Shown here in pieces: positions 25,032 through 34,562 of a stretch of 64,000 nt of DNA. The stretch is from CAVTLG01 sp963735495 (lineage in GTDB: Bacteria; Chloroflexota; Ktedonobacteria; Ktedonobacterales; Ktedonobacteraceae): contig CAVTLG010000002.1 in assembly GCA_963735495.1 (NCBI GenBank), forward strand, positions 1,116,001 through 1,180,000, written 5' to 3'. The notes under the pieces were generated by a model. The model was not told where the DNA came from, did not search any database, and saw only the letters and a program-made list of their open reading frames with translations. The position numbers and the translations under genes were made by a program. Position 1 is the first letter of the stretch, and every line of letters begins with the position of its first letter.

Positions 25032-25907
25032 TCAGGCTTGCTCGGCAGGTTTTTCGCCCCAGGTCGTTATCAGGAAAAGCGCGCCACAGAAGTCTTCCTG
25101 GGCCATGTCAATGAGCATTTGCTCATAAAGCCGATCTACCTCTTGCTGGGTCGTTACCTGCGTCCCAACCAGAAAGGGCTGCATCAGTTTGAAGAAGACT
25201 TTCCAATCTTCGTAGAAGCCGCGATGGAAATCAGTGCCCGCCGAGTACTCTAAGATATGCGCCTTGTGCCCAACGTTCTGACAGCCAGCCTGGCGGAGGA
25301 AACGTGCTAGCATTGGCGTAATACCCACATGGTATCCCAGCGGTGAAAAGCTCTGTCCACTCGCTCGCAACGCCGCTTTCAGCAGCGCATCGAGTTGCTC
25401 CAACGCAGCGCTATTGCTGACGCTTAACTCCGTTTCGGTCATACGGACAATGCCGCCAGGACGCGTAATGCGCGTGCATTCCTGCATGAACTGCGGCCAT
25501 GAAGTGGTAGGAAGAAAGGCAATCAAGCGGCCATTGACCAGATCAAAGCTTTGGTCGGGAAAGTCCAATGGTCCAATCATGTCCATGACGCGGAAGCTAG
25601 CGTTGTGTAGGCTTTGTGTCTGTGCCTGCATCTGAGCGTAGGCGATCATCTGCTGGCTGATATCGATGCCCACCAGTTCAATCTCCGGGTGGCTGAACGC
25701 GATCTCTTGCACCCAGCCTCCTGGTCCACAGCCAATGTCGAGAATGCGCCTCAGACCCGTCAGGTCATTAGCTCGCTCGGAGAGAAAACCTCCCATACCT
25801 TTGGTGCACAACCGATCTTGATCCAGCAGGCGTGCCATCTCGGCTCCACTCTCGTGATCAATGAAATAGAGATTTTTACCCGCAGTTGCATCATCTGGTT
25901 CAGTCAT
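25032..25907 (-). CDS. Class I SAM-dependent methyltransferase
   Basis: 291 residues with a Rossmann methyltransferase core: motif I RILDIGCGPGGWVQEIA, motif II ELVGIDISQQM, the loop ASFRVMDMIGPLDFPDQSFD (motif IV/V) and PGGIVRMTETE. It belongs to the broad UbiE/Methyltransf_25 group. The substrate is unknown. The ATG at 25907 has AAGGA 7 nt upstream; a GTG codon immediately before it (25910) could also start. It begins 14 bp after the helix-turn-helix regulator gene on the same strand, so the two are very likely co-transcribed. Confidence 0.9.
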   Translation of the reverse strand: MTEPDDATAGKNLYFIDHESGAEMARLLDQDRLCTKGMGGFLSERANDLTGLRRILDIGCGPGGWVQEIAFSHPEIELVGIDISQQMIAYAQMQAQTQSLHNASFRVMDMIGPLDFPDQSFDLVNGRLIAFLPTTSWPQFMQECTRITRPGGIVRMTETELSVSNSAALEQLDALLKAALRASGQSFSPLGYHVGITPMLARFLRQAGCQNVGHKAHILEYSAGTDFHRGFYEDWKVFFKLMQPFLVGTQVTTQQEVDRLYEQMLIDMAQEDFCGALFLITTWGEKPAEQA

Positions 25908-25921
25908 CACAAAATCCTTTC

Positions 25922-26929
25922 TTATATGCTATAGTCTTCATTGAGAGGAGATGAGGCGGAGAAAAGATCTGCTTCAATCTCTTGCCAGACCATCTGCTCG
26001 GCCTCCAGTAGATGGATAGGTGCTCCATCTCGTGCTGTCTGGGTTAGCTTCGTTATCACGCGTTGCCGGAATTTGGACAGCATGGGAAGCTGTACATCAT
26101 AGGCAGGCAGAGGCAACAACTCGATGTGCTCTGGCTTGTAGAACTCATGGGGGTCAAAGGCCAGTGTGAGCAATTCGGCGTATTGCTCGATCAGCGTGCA
26201 GCGGAGCGCGGAAAAGTAGTCGGGCTGCGTACTGGACACCAGTAAACTACCCGCCACCTCTCCTGAGCGCAACAGAGGGGCGGCGGCGGCACTCTCTTCC
26301 CAGTGGCTGCGATAGCCAGGGGCAATGCCTGATGATACGTGCCAAAACTGGTTGACTTCGAGATGGCCTGAGATGACGACGTGACCCGCTAAAGATTCTA
26401 TGCCCAGCAACATGGCCTGTTGTTCCAGATGCTCCTTCCACGGTGGTGTGCCGCGTCCCAGCACCTCACGAAGACTCCTTACCTTCTGTCCTTGCGCAGG
26501 GGGCATGCAGCAAACAAGGACGATGGCCATACCAAGGCGGTTGGGATCAAGCTGCTTGAGAGCTTGCTCTAAGATGAGATCACAGAGCAGCGAGAAGAGC
26601 AGTGACCTGGGAGTATGCACGACGGTATGCATCACCCGTTCGTAGAAGCTGGCAGGGATGCTGCTGTAATCTGGTGCCGTTGCCTGCTGCAATGCAGTGA
26701 CTGAGAAGTTGGGAAACGCCTCTTCAAGCAGGGGTAGCAGCTGGTCACGGTAGTCAGGCAAGGCTATCACGAGGTTGTGCAGGTTATTTAAACGTGGTTT
26801 GACCTCTTGCTTCGCCCAACGCGTCAAGGTGACGGGGGAAACTCCGAGCCGGTCGGCGAGCTGTTGCCGGATGGAAGGGTCCTCAATCACTTTCCGCAAG
26901 ATATCACACCACGACGTCGGTTTCTGCAT
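25922..26929 (-). CDS. Helix-turn-helix regulator with C-terminal sensory domain
   Basis: 335 residues. The N-terminus has an XRE-like helix-turn-helix (RQQLADRLGVSPVTLTRWAK, then RPRLNNLHNLVIALP-like KPRLNNLHNLVIALPDY). The remaining ~250 residues resemble a GAF-like small-molecule-sensing domain (FSLLCDLILEQALKQLDPN, AGSLLVSSTQPDYFSALRCT), as in many Ktedonobacteria one-component regulators. The ATG at 26929 has GGGAGGG 8 nt upstream and is preferred over an upstream in-frame ATG at 26956. It heads a run with a methyltransferase (14 bp away) and an amine oxidase and probably regulates them; the signal is unknown. Confidence 0.8.
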   Translation of the reverse strand: MQKPTSWCDILRKVIEDPSIRQQLADRLGVSPVTLTRWAKQEVKPRLNNLHNLVIALPDYRDQLLPLLEEAFPNFSVTALQQATAPDYSSIPASFYERVMHTVVHTPRSLLFSLLCDLILEQALKQLDPNRLGMAIVLVCCMPPAQGQKVRSLREVLGRGTPPWKEHLEQQAMLLGIESLAGHVVISGHLEVNQFWHVSSGIAPGYRSHWEESAAAAPLLRSGEVAGSLLVSSTQPDYFSALRCTLIEQYAELLTLAFDPHEFYKPEHIELLPLPAYDVQLPMLSKFRQRVITKLTQTARDGAPIHLLEAEQMVWQEIEADLFSASSPLNEDYSI

Positions 26930-27208
26930 GCAAATATCCCTCCCTGCTCTTCTCATGCCCCTGCAATGGCTCTACAGTCTATAAGCATAACAGTAAAGAG
27001 GAAGGATGTCAACGTTGCTATCATGCGTAGTGGGCTTAACATGATTTGTGAGTGCTTCTGCGCTCTTGCACGCGCGAACAGCGCTAAGCGCGTCAATTTT
27101 CTGGGTTTGTTTGTGTAGGTTACTATAGTCGTTGCTGTAGCATTTTGTTGGAGGCGTATATTGGAAGCAGCATATTTGCAGAGAGAAGTCTTAACATGTA
27201 ACAATTTA

Positions 27209-27949
27209 CTACAAGCATTGGTCGTCGAGGGTTTCCAAATTTTCAACAAGGCTTGATTCTGGGAACGAAAGGAGTAGATGAGTGATAGTTAGTGGATAAG
27301 GTTTTTTAGGATGCGGATGTAAAGAGTTATATATAGCACTGAATTGGGCTATAGGATTTTGTAACTTGAGGTGCTCCCCTGAGGAAGCGCCTTGGCGATC
27401 TATTTGCTCATTTAGTTTGACGGCAATTGCAGGATGGCTGCCACGTAAGATATAAGCTATCATTCCACCCCAAGGCTGTTCTCTTGAATAATCCTTTTCA
27501 GTGAGGTAGCGATCTATGATGCCTTTTTCGACATAAAGCCTAATCAAGCCAGAGTCATTCACGGCTATACGTTTACACTCAAATGGGAATCTAATCTCCT
27601 CATAATCTGCTGTCCAAGTTTTAATTACTATATCAATACGGGGTGCCATATCTGGGTCGCCTTCCCCCTCAATGATAGTTTCATCATCCTTGTAATCTTC
27701 TCTTTTAATGTCCCAGTTCTGATGGGTTAATTTTGAGAACTGCTGGCAGTCTTTTTTAATATTACCAGTTAATACAGCACTAAATTTGTTCTCCTTCCAG
27801 GCCATATTAAAACGCCCATTTTTAGACATTCTTCTATACCCCAGAATAATCAGTTCTAGAACGCGATATAGCAAACCCGCGCTAATTTGATCTTCTAAAT
27901 TAGTAGAACTATTTTCATTTTGTGTGGGAGTAGTGTTTGACTCTAGCAT
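27209..27949 (-). CDS. PD-(D/E)XK-like nuclease candidate paired with a DNA methylase
   Basis: I recognise no named family, but this 246-residue protein has a plausible PD-(D/E)XK core: an Asp in APRIDIVIKTWT (about residue 105) followed by a strand ending FPFECKRIAV (E-x-K, about residue 122), after an upstream Glu-containing helix. The rest is soluble and charged. Its ATG is 2 nt after the stop of the methylase gene (TAATAATG), so translation is probably coupled. The position and motif suggest the restriction subunit of a restriction-modification pair. It could instead be a specificity or accessory subunit. Base composition is AT-rich like the methylase and unlike the flanks. Confidence 0.6.
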   Translation of the reverse strand: MLESNTTPTQNENSSTNLEDQISAGLLYRVLELIILGYRRMSKNGRFNMAWKENKFSAVLTGNIKKDCQQFSKLTHQNWDIKREDYKDDETIIEGEGDPDMAPRIDIVIKTWTADYEEIRFPFECKRIAVNDSGLIRLYVEKGIIDRYLTEKDYSREQPWGGMIAYILRGSHPAIAVKLNEQIDRQGASSGEHLKLQNPIAQFSAIYNSLHPHPKKPYPLTITHLLLSFPESSLVENLETLDDQCL

Positions 27950-27951
27950 TA

Positions 27952-30900
27952 TTAAACTCTCATTGGTTGAGATAGTTCCATTATTGCTTCTTCAGCGTCA
28001 TCTAAAGCGGCTGTGGTAGTCCAAAGTCGCTGTTCTGCTGGTTTTACAATCGAAAGAGTGTCTAGGGTTTTGTCGTAAATTCGGAAATTGCGCCTATGAT
28101 ACATTCTCCTTGAAAAGCGTTCATTACTGATTCTATCTAATCCCTGTAACGCACGACGCATTTGTTCATTAGAGTGCGTGATTCGGACAGCGGGTACTTG
28201 CTCTTCTAACTTTGCTGAGGAAAATTGGATGGTAAGTAAAGGCAACTGCAATAGTTGTTCATTTTCAGAGTAGATGATAGCAGTTAGTTTTCTTCCAATA
28301 GGTTCTAAATAGAAATTTATTAGTTTAATATAAGATTCTGCATATGTCATTTGCATATCTATTGTTGGCCTTTGCTGTGCTGATGAATTTTCAGGACTAT
28401 TAAAAAATGCTATAGTTTGTTGTACAGTTTCTTTTATAAGTTGAATATCTTGCTCATCAAGTTGGAAACATTGATATATGAGGCTATTTAATTTATATTC
28501 TGCTTCTTGTATTTGTGGTGTATTGTTTTGGAGAAGAGATGGCCACAAAACTTGTTTATTTTTTCCTGAAGAGGTATTAATAGTTAACTGGGCGAGATAA
28601 TCGACTAAATCAGCGATGGCATCTATCTGCTTCTGTGCCACATTGAGGAATGGAAACGGAAGAGTTCTCATTTCTCCCGCTGTAATTTCTTCTCTTTCAA
28701 CTCCCCAAGAAGAGCTAGTTAGGAAAAGATAGTACTGAGCTAATTCTGAATTAAGTAGCGCAGTTAAAACTTTTAGAAGCTTAGAATCTGGACCCGAAAT
28801 ACCTGTGATGAGATTTTCGTAGGCACATCCCTGGTCGATGTAGGATGCACCGGGACGTCGTTGTGCCTGACCCCTTTTAAAGAGAACAAGTGGTCCCTTG
28901 AATATCTTAGGCGTTCTTCCTCTATGATAAAGATCATTTGCGCCCAACTTTTTTAGCTTATGTGGATCGACTCCATAACGAGTGAAGTCTTTAGCATCAA
29001 GGAAAGATGCATTATCTAGCCATGGGGCATGTTTAGGTTCACCTGGGCCAGTACGAATAAAGCCTGAACCTGCTTTCCAACCTAACCTTTTTATAACTTC
29101 TCCTAACGAGGGAGAAGTTTTTAAGGTGCTGAGAAGGGTATAATCGTGGCTCGTTCCCCATAAAGCAACTTTCCAAATGTTTATAGAACTAGTCTCAAGG
29201 TTTTCCTCTTCTTCATTCTCATCAGTAAATAGTAATTGCTGGTTTGCTAAAAGTTCATCACTTTTATTCTTTAGGACATTTAAGTTATCTAATATTTGTT
29301 GCAGCGGTAATTGTTTAAGATCATTTGCTTCTATTACCATTGCTGAGAGCAAACGAGCTAAATATGTAAGCTTGGGTGCCCCATAAAATATTTTTGTTTT
29401 AGAACTTGGGCGCTGTGGAGTATAAAAAATTGCAGCAGCAGGAGCTGTTCCCTTCTCAAAGAGGAAACGGCGTAGTGCTGAGAAGTCAAAAACTGCTCTT
29501 ACGTTGAATCTATTAAAAAAATCATACCTAAAGGCTATATTCGGGCCACTTTGATTAAAAAGAAGACTCTTACTCGAAGATAAAAGGGCTATTTGACCAC
29601 TAGCGGAACAGAAATCAGGAGCATGCAATAAGAAGGCTTGGACAATCTGGTTATCTCCTACTTTAAGCCGATGTGTGTCCAAAAATCTTTTTGCATGGGG
29701 AGTTAATGTACTTTTCCAGGGGGGATTACCTATTATCAGATCAAACTGAATTTCTTTGAATTGGGTTTGTTCATCGAAGAAATCTGCTTCAATTAAATTC
29801 GTTCCAATGAGATTTGGAAAAACAACTTCTTGCCATATACTTTTAGGCTCTAAATAGTCTAACATAGCTAAATAGAGGCTAAAAGCTGCTACACGTAGAG
29901 CCTGGCGTTTTATATCTATTCCAAATAGAGATGTCGTCAATATCTCAGACAAAATTGGGAAAGAAAGTTTCTCTTTCTGTTCATGTACTTTACGCCAACG
30001 CTCAACAAGGCGTCGATATGCTTCAACTAAAAAGATGCCAGAGCCACAAGCGGGATCTAAAAGACGCAATTTGTGGTTTAAGTCATTCCAAGGCATTGCT
30101 TGGGTCAGCATAAAGCTTACTAGCATCGGAGGTGTGTAATACGCACCATTTTTTCTGCTTTCTTCTTGGCGAAGGAATTCCTCATATATAGAACTAATCA
30201 GTTCAATTGGGATGAAGGCAAAGTTGTAAGCCCAAAAGAAGAGGAATTGTCCGCCCGCTTGTGAGTCAACAGTGAAGAGTTTCCAAAGTAATTTAAGATG
30301 TTCAGGTCCTACAGCATCTTTTTCTATTTGGGTAACTGGAAACATATCACCATTAAAGTGTTTGCTCAAAATTTCAAAAAAAGCATACGTATCCTCATAG
30401 GAGTTTAGAAGATCAGTATACCTTGTATAAGTGCTGTTGAAAGTTTTTGCAAAGAATCCCTCTTCTCCAACAGGTAAAACTCCTCGATCTTGTAAATAAA
30501 AAGCAAAAATTGAGCGTCCTATAAGACTATGTGCATGCTCGGGGCTAAGATTTGTTTCCTCAATCATTTGGCGTCGAATATAACGCAAATTTGCTATCAG
30601 CCTCTGATCAGCCCGCGTTTCTTTTTGAAAAAAGCGACCATATTCACGCCAAAAACTGCCCGATTCTATAGCAAGTCGGGTAAAACTTTCTAAACGCTCC
30701 CAAACATCTTTCGGTGAACTAGCACTTTTATCCAGGCGAAGGGGTTCACTGAGTTCGCCTAAAGTGTTTAGCTTAGGATTTTCATATCCGTTATATATTC
30801 TAATATCATCAGGTAAGACCACAAAAATAAGAGGTACTTGGCCTTGATTCCATATATTGCGATGAAACTCAGCAACGACTTCACGATTGAAGGACTCAAA

Positions 30901-31095
30901 ATGTTTGAAATAAACGACAGGAGTGTCAGCTACAAAGTAGACTGCATCTATTTGTAGTTTATCTTTTGCTTCATTCCATATCGTTTCTAGCTCTGGAGGT
31001 ATCCTCTCGTTAGAAATATCTCTTGAGATGAAACTTGGGCTTGCTTTGTACCCTAATTGTTCTAACAAACGAGAGAAAGTTTGCTGGCTATCCAT
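27952..31095 (-). CDS. Eco57I-like N6-adenine DNA methyltransferase (type IIG-like)
   Basis: 1,047 residues. The SAM motif is LLDPACGSGIFLVEAYRRL (about residue 345) and the catalytic motif is LIIGNPPWKS (about 455), which marks an amino-methyltransferase making N6-methyladenine. A helical stretch (HSLIGRSIFAFYLQDRGVLP) precedes the core, as in Eco57I/BREX PglX-type methylases. The N-terminal ~150 residues (VYFVADTPVVYFKHFESF, VPLIFVVLPDDIRIYN) may be a degenerate nuclease-like or recognition domain. The C-terminal part is probably target recognition (GSGFIRTGPGEPKHAPW through LPFPFLNVAQKQIDAIADL). AT-rich composition and position downstream of tRNA-Phe suggest horizontal transfer. Companion nuclease candidate follows immediately. 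Confidence 0.88.
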   Translation of the reverse strand: MDSQQTFSRLLEQLGYKASPSFISRDISNERIPPELETIWNEAKDKLQIDAVYFVADTPVVYFKHFESFNREVVAEFHRNIWNQGQVPLIFVVLPDDIRIYNGYENPKLNTLGELSEPLRLDKSASSPKDVWERLESFTRLAIESGSFWREYGRFFQKETRADQRLIANLRYIRRQMIEETNLSPEHAHSLIGRSIFAFYLQDRGVLPVGEEGFFAKTFNSTYTRYTDLLNSYEDTYAFFEILSKHFNGDMFPVTQIEKDAVGPEHLKLLWKLFTVDSQAGGQFLFFWAYNFAFIPIELISSIYEEFLRQEESRKNGAYYTPPMLVSFMLTQAMPWNDLNHKLRLLDPACGSGIFLVEAYRRLVERWRKVHEQKEKLSFPILSEILTTSLFGIDIKRQALRVAAFSLYLAMLDYLEPKSIWQEVVFPNLIGTNLIEADFFDEQTQFKEIQFDLIIGNPPWKSTLTPHAKRFLDTHRLKVGDNQIVQAFLLHAPDFCSASGQIALLSSSKSLLFNQSGPNIAFRYDFFNRFNVRAVFDFSALRRFLFEKGTAPAAAIFYTPQRPSSKTKIFYGAPKLTYLARLLSAMVIEANDLKQLPLQQILDNLNVLKNKSDELLANQQLLFTDENEEEENLETSSINIWKVALWGTSHDYTLLSTLKTSPSLGEVIKRLGWKAGSGFIRTGPGEPKHAPWLDNASFLDAKDFTRYGVDPHKLKKLGANDLYHRGRTPKIFKGPLVLFKRGQAQRRPGASYIDQGCAYENLITGISGPDSKLLKVLTALLNSELAQYYLFLTSSSWGVEREEITAGEMRTLPFPFLNVAQKQIDAIADLVDYLAQLTINTSSGKNKQVLWPSLLQNNTPQIQEAEYKLNSLIYQCFQLDEQDIQLIKETVQQTIAFFNSPENSSAQQRPTIDMQMTYAESYIKLINFYLEPIGRKLTAIIYSENEQLLQLPLLTIQFSSAKLEEQVPAVRITHSNEQMRRALQGLDRISNERFSRRMYHRRNFRIYDKTLDTLSIVKPAEQRLWTTTAALDDAEEAIMELSQPMRV

Positions 31096-31330
31096 ACATA
31101 CTTTCTTTCAAACTCTAGTCAATTAACATGCTGCTGGAAAGTCCATTACTTGTATCGTTTATCGATGGCATTTGAAGCAGTCTATCTTCGTTTAGAATAT
31201 CATAGTTCGAGAATCTGTTCAAGACACTTGGAAACTTTTGGGACCACCTTAGACTGTTTTTTGTAGTGAAATATACTTTTAGATTTGCATTGCTACAGCG
31301 TTGCTACATTAGCGTAGATAGAGCGGAAAT

Positions 31331-31369
31331 AAAAAGCCCTTCGAGCGGCTACGTATACGGCTCGAAGGG
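31331..31369 (-). terminator. Terminator of the tRNA-Phe transcript
   Basis: CCCTTCGAGC (31337-31346) and GCTCGAAGGG (31360-31369) form a perfect 10-bp stem; on the minus strand it is followed by CTTTTTATTT. It lies 20 bp past the tRNA 3' end. Confidence 0.85.
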
Positions 31370-31389
31370 TCATCCTACAAGTAGGGCGG

Positions 31390-31462
<73 letters not shown>

Positions 31463-31728
31463 ATGTGCAATAATATAGCAGGTCCTGGCACTTTCGTCAA
31501 GTCCTTTTTGGCATGCCTGTGAATTCTATCTCAAGGCAACGCGCGCCTACCACCACGCCGCCAGACTCCAATCGGCGCCGCGTCCTGCACACCATGCATC
31601 AGCATATCTATATCACTTGCTCGCCAACTATGCTAAAATAGTCGCAGTGTGCCGCTCTGTTTTGAATAATTGCTGTGGCACTGTATTTTGTAGCATGAAA
31701 TATGTAGCAAGACAACGAGGACGACGGC

Positions 31729-32994
31729 ATGGAATATGCAGTGTTAGGCGGCGGCGCAGCAGGGCTGATGGCGGCCTATCGACTCACGCAGGCGGGTCAG
31801 CCAGTGATGGTTTTTGAACAGGAGGACATCGCCGGAGGACTGGCCTCTGGCTTTCGCGTCGGTGATGCCTGGCTGGAGAAGTTCTATCATCATATCTTTC
31901 GCACCGACAAAATGGTGATCCAGGTCATCAAAGAGATGGGCCTGGGGGAGCTGTTGGAGTGGCAGAGTCCGCGTACGGTGAGCCTGGTTGGCGGAGAATA
32001 CCATCAGCTCGATTCGCCGCTCTCGCTCTTGCGTTTCCAGCCCTTGCGTCTCGATGAGCGTCTGCGGGTTGGCGCGGTGCTGGCCTTCTTCAAGGTCGCT
32101 AACCCTGATTGGCTGGAGGGTAAGACTGCCGATGCCTGGCTGCGCCGTTGGATGGGTCAGCGTCCTTACGAGACGCTATTTGCGGCGCTCTTCCAGGGCA
32201 AGTTTGGCGCGCTCTACGACCAGATCGCCCTGCCCTGGTTCTGGGCGCGTATCCATGATCGTACAACCCAATTGGGCTACTTGCGCGGTGGTTTCCAACA
32301 GCTCTACACACGCCTGGTCGAGCGTATCACTCAGGCTGGCGGCAAGGTCCTGCTCGGAACCAGTATTCAGACGGTGGAGCAGGTGGATGACCGTTGGCGC
32401 GTGCAAACAAACAAAGGCTCATGGACCTTTGATCACGTCATCTCGACGTTGCCCACGCGCCTGGCTTGTCGTCTGATACCGGCGCTACCGGCTGACTATC
32501 GCGCCCAGCACGATTGGGGGCAGGCTTACGGAGCACATTGCCTCATCCTGGCCCTGGACCGTCCTCTCACTGACAGTTACTGGATCAACATGTGTGATCC
32601 GGGCTATCCTTTCACCGGCATATTTGAGCATACCAACTTCCGTTCACCCTCGGAATATGCTGGACGGCACCTCGTCTATCTCGGCAACTACCGTCCTATG
32701 CACGATCCGCTCTTCACCATGAGCAAAGAAGCAGTGATGACGGAGTTCTTTCCGCATCTGCAACGCCTGGTGCCCGCATTTGATCCCGCATGGGTCCAGG
32801 AAAGCTGGGTATTTCAGGCTCCTTTTGCTCAACCCATTGTGACGACCGATTACCGGGAGCACATTCCTCCACTGCACACGCCACTACGCGGACTATGGGT
32901 GGCGAATATGTTTCAGGTCTATCCGCATGATCGCGGCCAGAATTACTCACTTGCGCTGGCCGATAAACTGATCCAGCAGATTTTAGCGTGCTAG
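31729..32994 (+). CDS. NAD(P)/FAD-dependent oxidoreductase (amine oxidase/protoporphyrinogen oxidase-like)
   Basis: 421 residues. The FAD Rossmann motif is YAVLGGGAAGLMAAYRLTQA with the partner glutamate in VMVFEQEDIAGGLASGF. The next segment DAWLEKFYHHIFRTDKMV and the C-terminal LWVANMFQVYPHDRGQNYSL are typical of a bacterial family annotated as FAD-dependent oxidoreductase, related to amine oxidases, phytoene desaturases and UDP-galactopyranose mutase-like proteins. GAGGA lies 7 nt before ATG 31729. Substrate unknown; family members often occur with glycosyltransferase or polysaccharide genes, but here it stands alone between two tRNA genes. Confidence 0.85.
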   Translation: MEYAVLGGGAAGLMAAYRLTQAGQPVMVFEQEDIAGGLASGFRVGDAWLEKFYHHIFRTDKMVIQVIKEMGLGELLEWQSPRTVSLVGGEYHQLDSPLSLLRFQPLRLDERLRVGAVLAFFKVANPDWLEGKTADAWLRRWMGQRPYETLFAALFQGKFGALYDQIALPWFWARIHDRTTQLGYLRGGFQQLYTRLVERITQAGGKVLLGTSIQTVEQVDDRWRVQTNKGSWTFDHVISTLPTRLACRLIPALPADYRAQHDWGQAYGAHCLILALDRPLTDSYWINMCDPGYPFTGIFEHTNFRSPSEYAGRHLVYLGNYRPMHDPLFTMSKEAVMTEFFPHLQRLVPAFDPAWVQESWVFQAPFAQPIVTTDYREHIPPLHTPLRGLWVANMFQVYPHDRGQNYSLALADKLIQQILAC

Positions 32995-33016
32995 CCAGAA
33001 ACTCGCAGAGCACCTA

Positions 33017-33046
33017 TTGCCAAATTTTGACTCAGTATGCTATACT
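33017..33046 (+). promoter_or_regulatory. Possible promoter upstream of tRNA-Pro
   Basis: TTGCCA (33017-33022), an 18-bp spacer and TATACT (33041-33046) resemble a housekeeping sigma promoter. It is about 110 bp upstream of the tRNA. Confidence 0.35.
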
Positions 33047-33154
33047 ACATACAGGCAGAGTAGAAGCCTATCGCTGATATACTTCGTTGTATCAGTGAGT
33101 GGTTATCACTCAGTTCATGGATAAGTCAAGTGGTTACTTGCATGAATGTCAAAC

Positions 33155-33231
33155 CGGGGTGTAGCGCAGTCGGCTAGCGCGCAGCGTTCGGGACGCTGAG
33201 GTCGGAGGTTCAAGTCCTCTCACCCCGACCA
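33155..33231 (+). tRNA. tRNA-Pro (CGG)
   Basis: Acceptor CGGGGTG/CACCCCG with A and an encoded CCA (33229-33231), D arm GTAGCGCAGTCGGCTAGCGC, anticodon arm CAGCG-TTCGGGA-CGCTG with anticodon CGG, and T arm GGAGGTTCAAGTCCTCT. The first pair C1-G72 is typical for bacterial tRNA-Pro. Confidence 0.96.
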
Positions 33232-33350
33232 GGATGACACATACTTCCCTCACAAGGGAGTCAGGAGCATCGATCCTTTCGGGATAGGCAATGCGACGTG
33301 ACATAGTATGTGTCATAATATTATCAACAGGCACGCAAAGGAGTTTATCG

Positions 33351-33539
33351 ATGCAGGGATATCAGATAGCTACTAGACCCAGTAGCGGTGGCTGTCATCT
33401 GATACGCTTGCACACCACTTCCTGTACAGGCGGTACAGCGTCGGTGTGGAGCAATGCCCCTGCTGTGCCTGATTCTCCTGGGTATGTAAGACACCTCCGT
33501 CCTTATCCATCTAGTCATCGCAGTCGGCGTAGTAGCTGA
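33351..33539 (+). CDS. Possible small ORF upstream of the HNH gene
   Basis: 62 codons with AAAGGAG 7 nt before ATG 33351. The predicted product (MQGYQIATRPSSGGCHLIRL...) is Ser/Arg/Pro-rich, with no hydrophobic segment and no recognisable family. It may be a leader, a remnant, or not translated. The good ribosome binding site is the only real support. Confidence 0.3.
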   Translation: MQGYQIATRPSSGGCHLIRLHTTSCTGGTASVWSNAPAVPDSPGYVRHLRPYPSSHRSRRSS

Positions 33540-33636
33540 AGGGCCTGAGGTCGGTTATCTTTCCTCACGCTTGCTTTGTCAGCCTCGCTGCCTGCACCTG
33601 CTATCGGCTCTGACAGAGAGGAAGGAAAGTCCGTTC

Positions 33637-34182
33637 ATGCCTGTACTTGTATTGAATTCCTCGCTACAACCTCTCTCGGTTATTCCAGAGCGTCGTCTCA
33701 TCGTTTTGTTGTCGAAGCATAAGGTGACATTTATAGATGAGAATGTTCGTGATCTGATTGAAGAGAGTATTCAAGCTAGACGTCTTGAGCTGGAACGCCC
33801 AGTCATTGTGCAGTTGTTAGCCAATGTACGGGTGCCTCGTGTCGCCCTACAGCCCTCGCGTGCGAATATTCTGCTGCGCGATGATGAAACTTGTCAGTAT
33901 TGTGGCAAGCGTGGCCGCGATCTCACACTTGATCATATCATTCCACGATCTCGTGGGGGGCAAAGTACCTGGGAAAACCTCGTAGCTTGTTGTAAACTCT
34001 GTAACGGCAGAAAGGGCAGCCGCTTGCTGAAAGAGGCAAATATGCATCTCTTACGACAACCTCGTGCGTTGTCGCAGGAGTACGTTGGCTTCTTCCTGCT
34101 GCGTTATCCAAAACTGCGCGAAGCCTATGAGGCGTTTATCACCAGCGCACAGGTGGTACCAAATCAGGGATTGAGCGCATAA
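33637..34182 (+). CDS. HNH endonuclease
   Basis: 181 residues. The HNH zinc-finger nuclease core is CQYCGKRGRDLTLDHIIPRS, then GGQSTWENLVACCKLCNGRK: two CxxC pairs for structural zinc and the DH...N...(N) catalytic residues. The N-terminal ~80 residues (VLVLNSSLQPLSVIPERRLI) match the widespread stand-alone bacterial HNH family found in Chloroflexota, Cyanobacteria and Actinobacteria. ATG 33637 gives the family's usual N-terminus and has GGAAGG upstream; an in-frame start at 33571 is less likely. Its biological role is unknown; no methylase or phage gene is adjacent. Confidence 0.9.
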   Translation: MPVLVLNSSLQPLSVIPERRLIVLLSKHKVTFIDENVRDLIEESIQARRLELERPVIVQLLANVRVPRVALQPSRANILLRDDETCQYCGKRGRDLTLDHIIPRSRGGQSTWENLVACCKLCNGRKGSRLLKEANMHLLRQPRALSQEYVGFFLLRYPKLREAYEAFITSAQVVPNQGLSA

Positions 34183-34562
34183 GTCATCAGTCAGGGGATG
34201 CGGACCGCGCATTGCCCTGACATGCCATCCATTTTAGTCTTTGGTACGTATATAGAAGTGCTATAGTACGCTAATCGGCAGCTACAATAAAGAATATAGT
34301 ACTATCTTGAGAGTAGCCGACAAACGGATTACCAATAGACATAGCGCGCTTTTGCTATTACCTGATCGGAACAGGAAAGCATAGGGAGCAAGCTGGGAAA
34401 TGCGGAGCTGTTTTGTAGGGTCTCTGACCCTCATTGCGCTCTGACGGAGGCATATTCCTGGAAATACATTGCTCAGTTTCTATGTTATACTAGACGATAG
34501 GATATATAGCGTGTTCTGGTGTTGCAGTGCTGTTATTGCTGTGTGCCGGAGAAGGTGTTTAT
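34183..34562. other. Intergenic region with a terminator-like hairpin
   Basis: GTCAGGG-ATGCG/CGCAT-CCCTGAC pair at 34190-34221, 8 bp past the HNH stop, forming a probable terminator. The remaining ~340 bp show no gene; the stretch before 34563 should hold the promoter of the GH57-like gene. Confidence 0.5.

Noticed and set aside
33612..33640. AGGAAGGAAAGTCCG resembles the P4 region of RNase P RNA.
   Set aside because: The downstream sequence is a well-supported HNH coding frame and none of the other conserved RNase P blocks follow; the match is the ribosome binding site of that gene.
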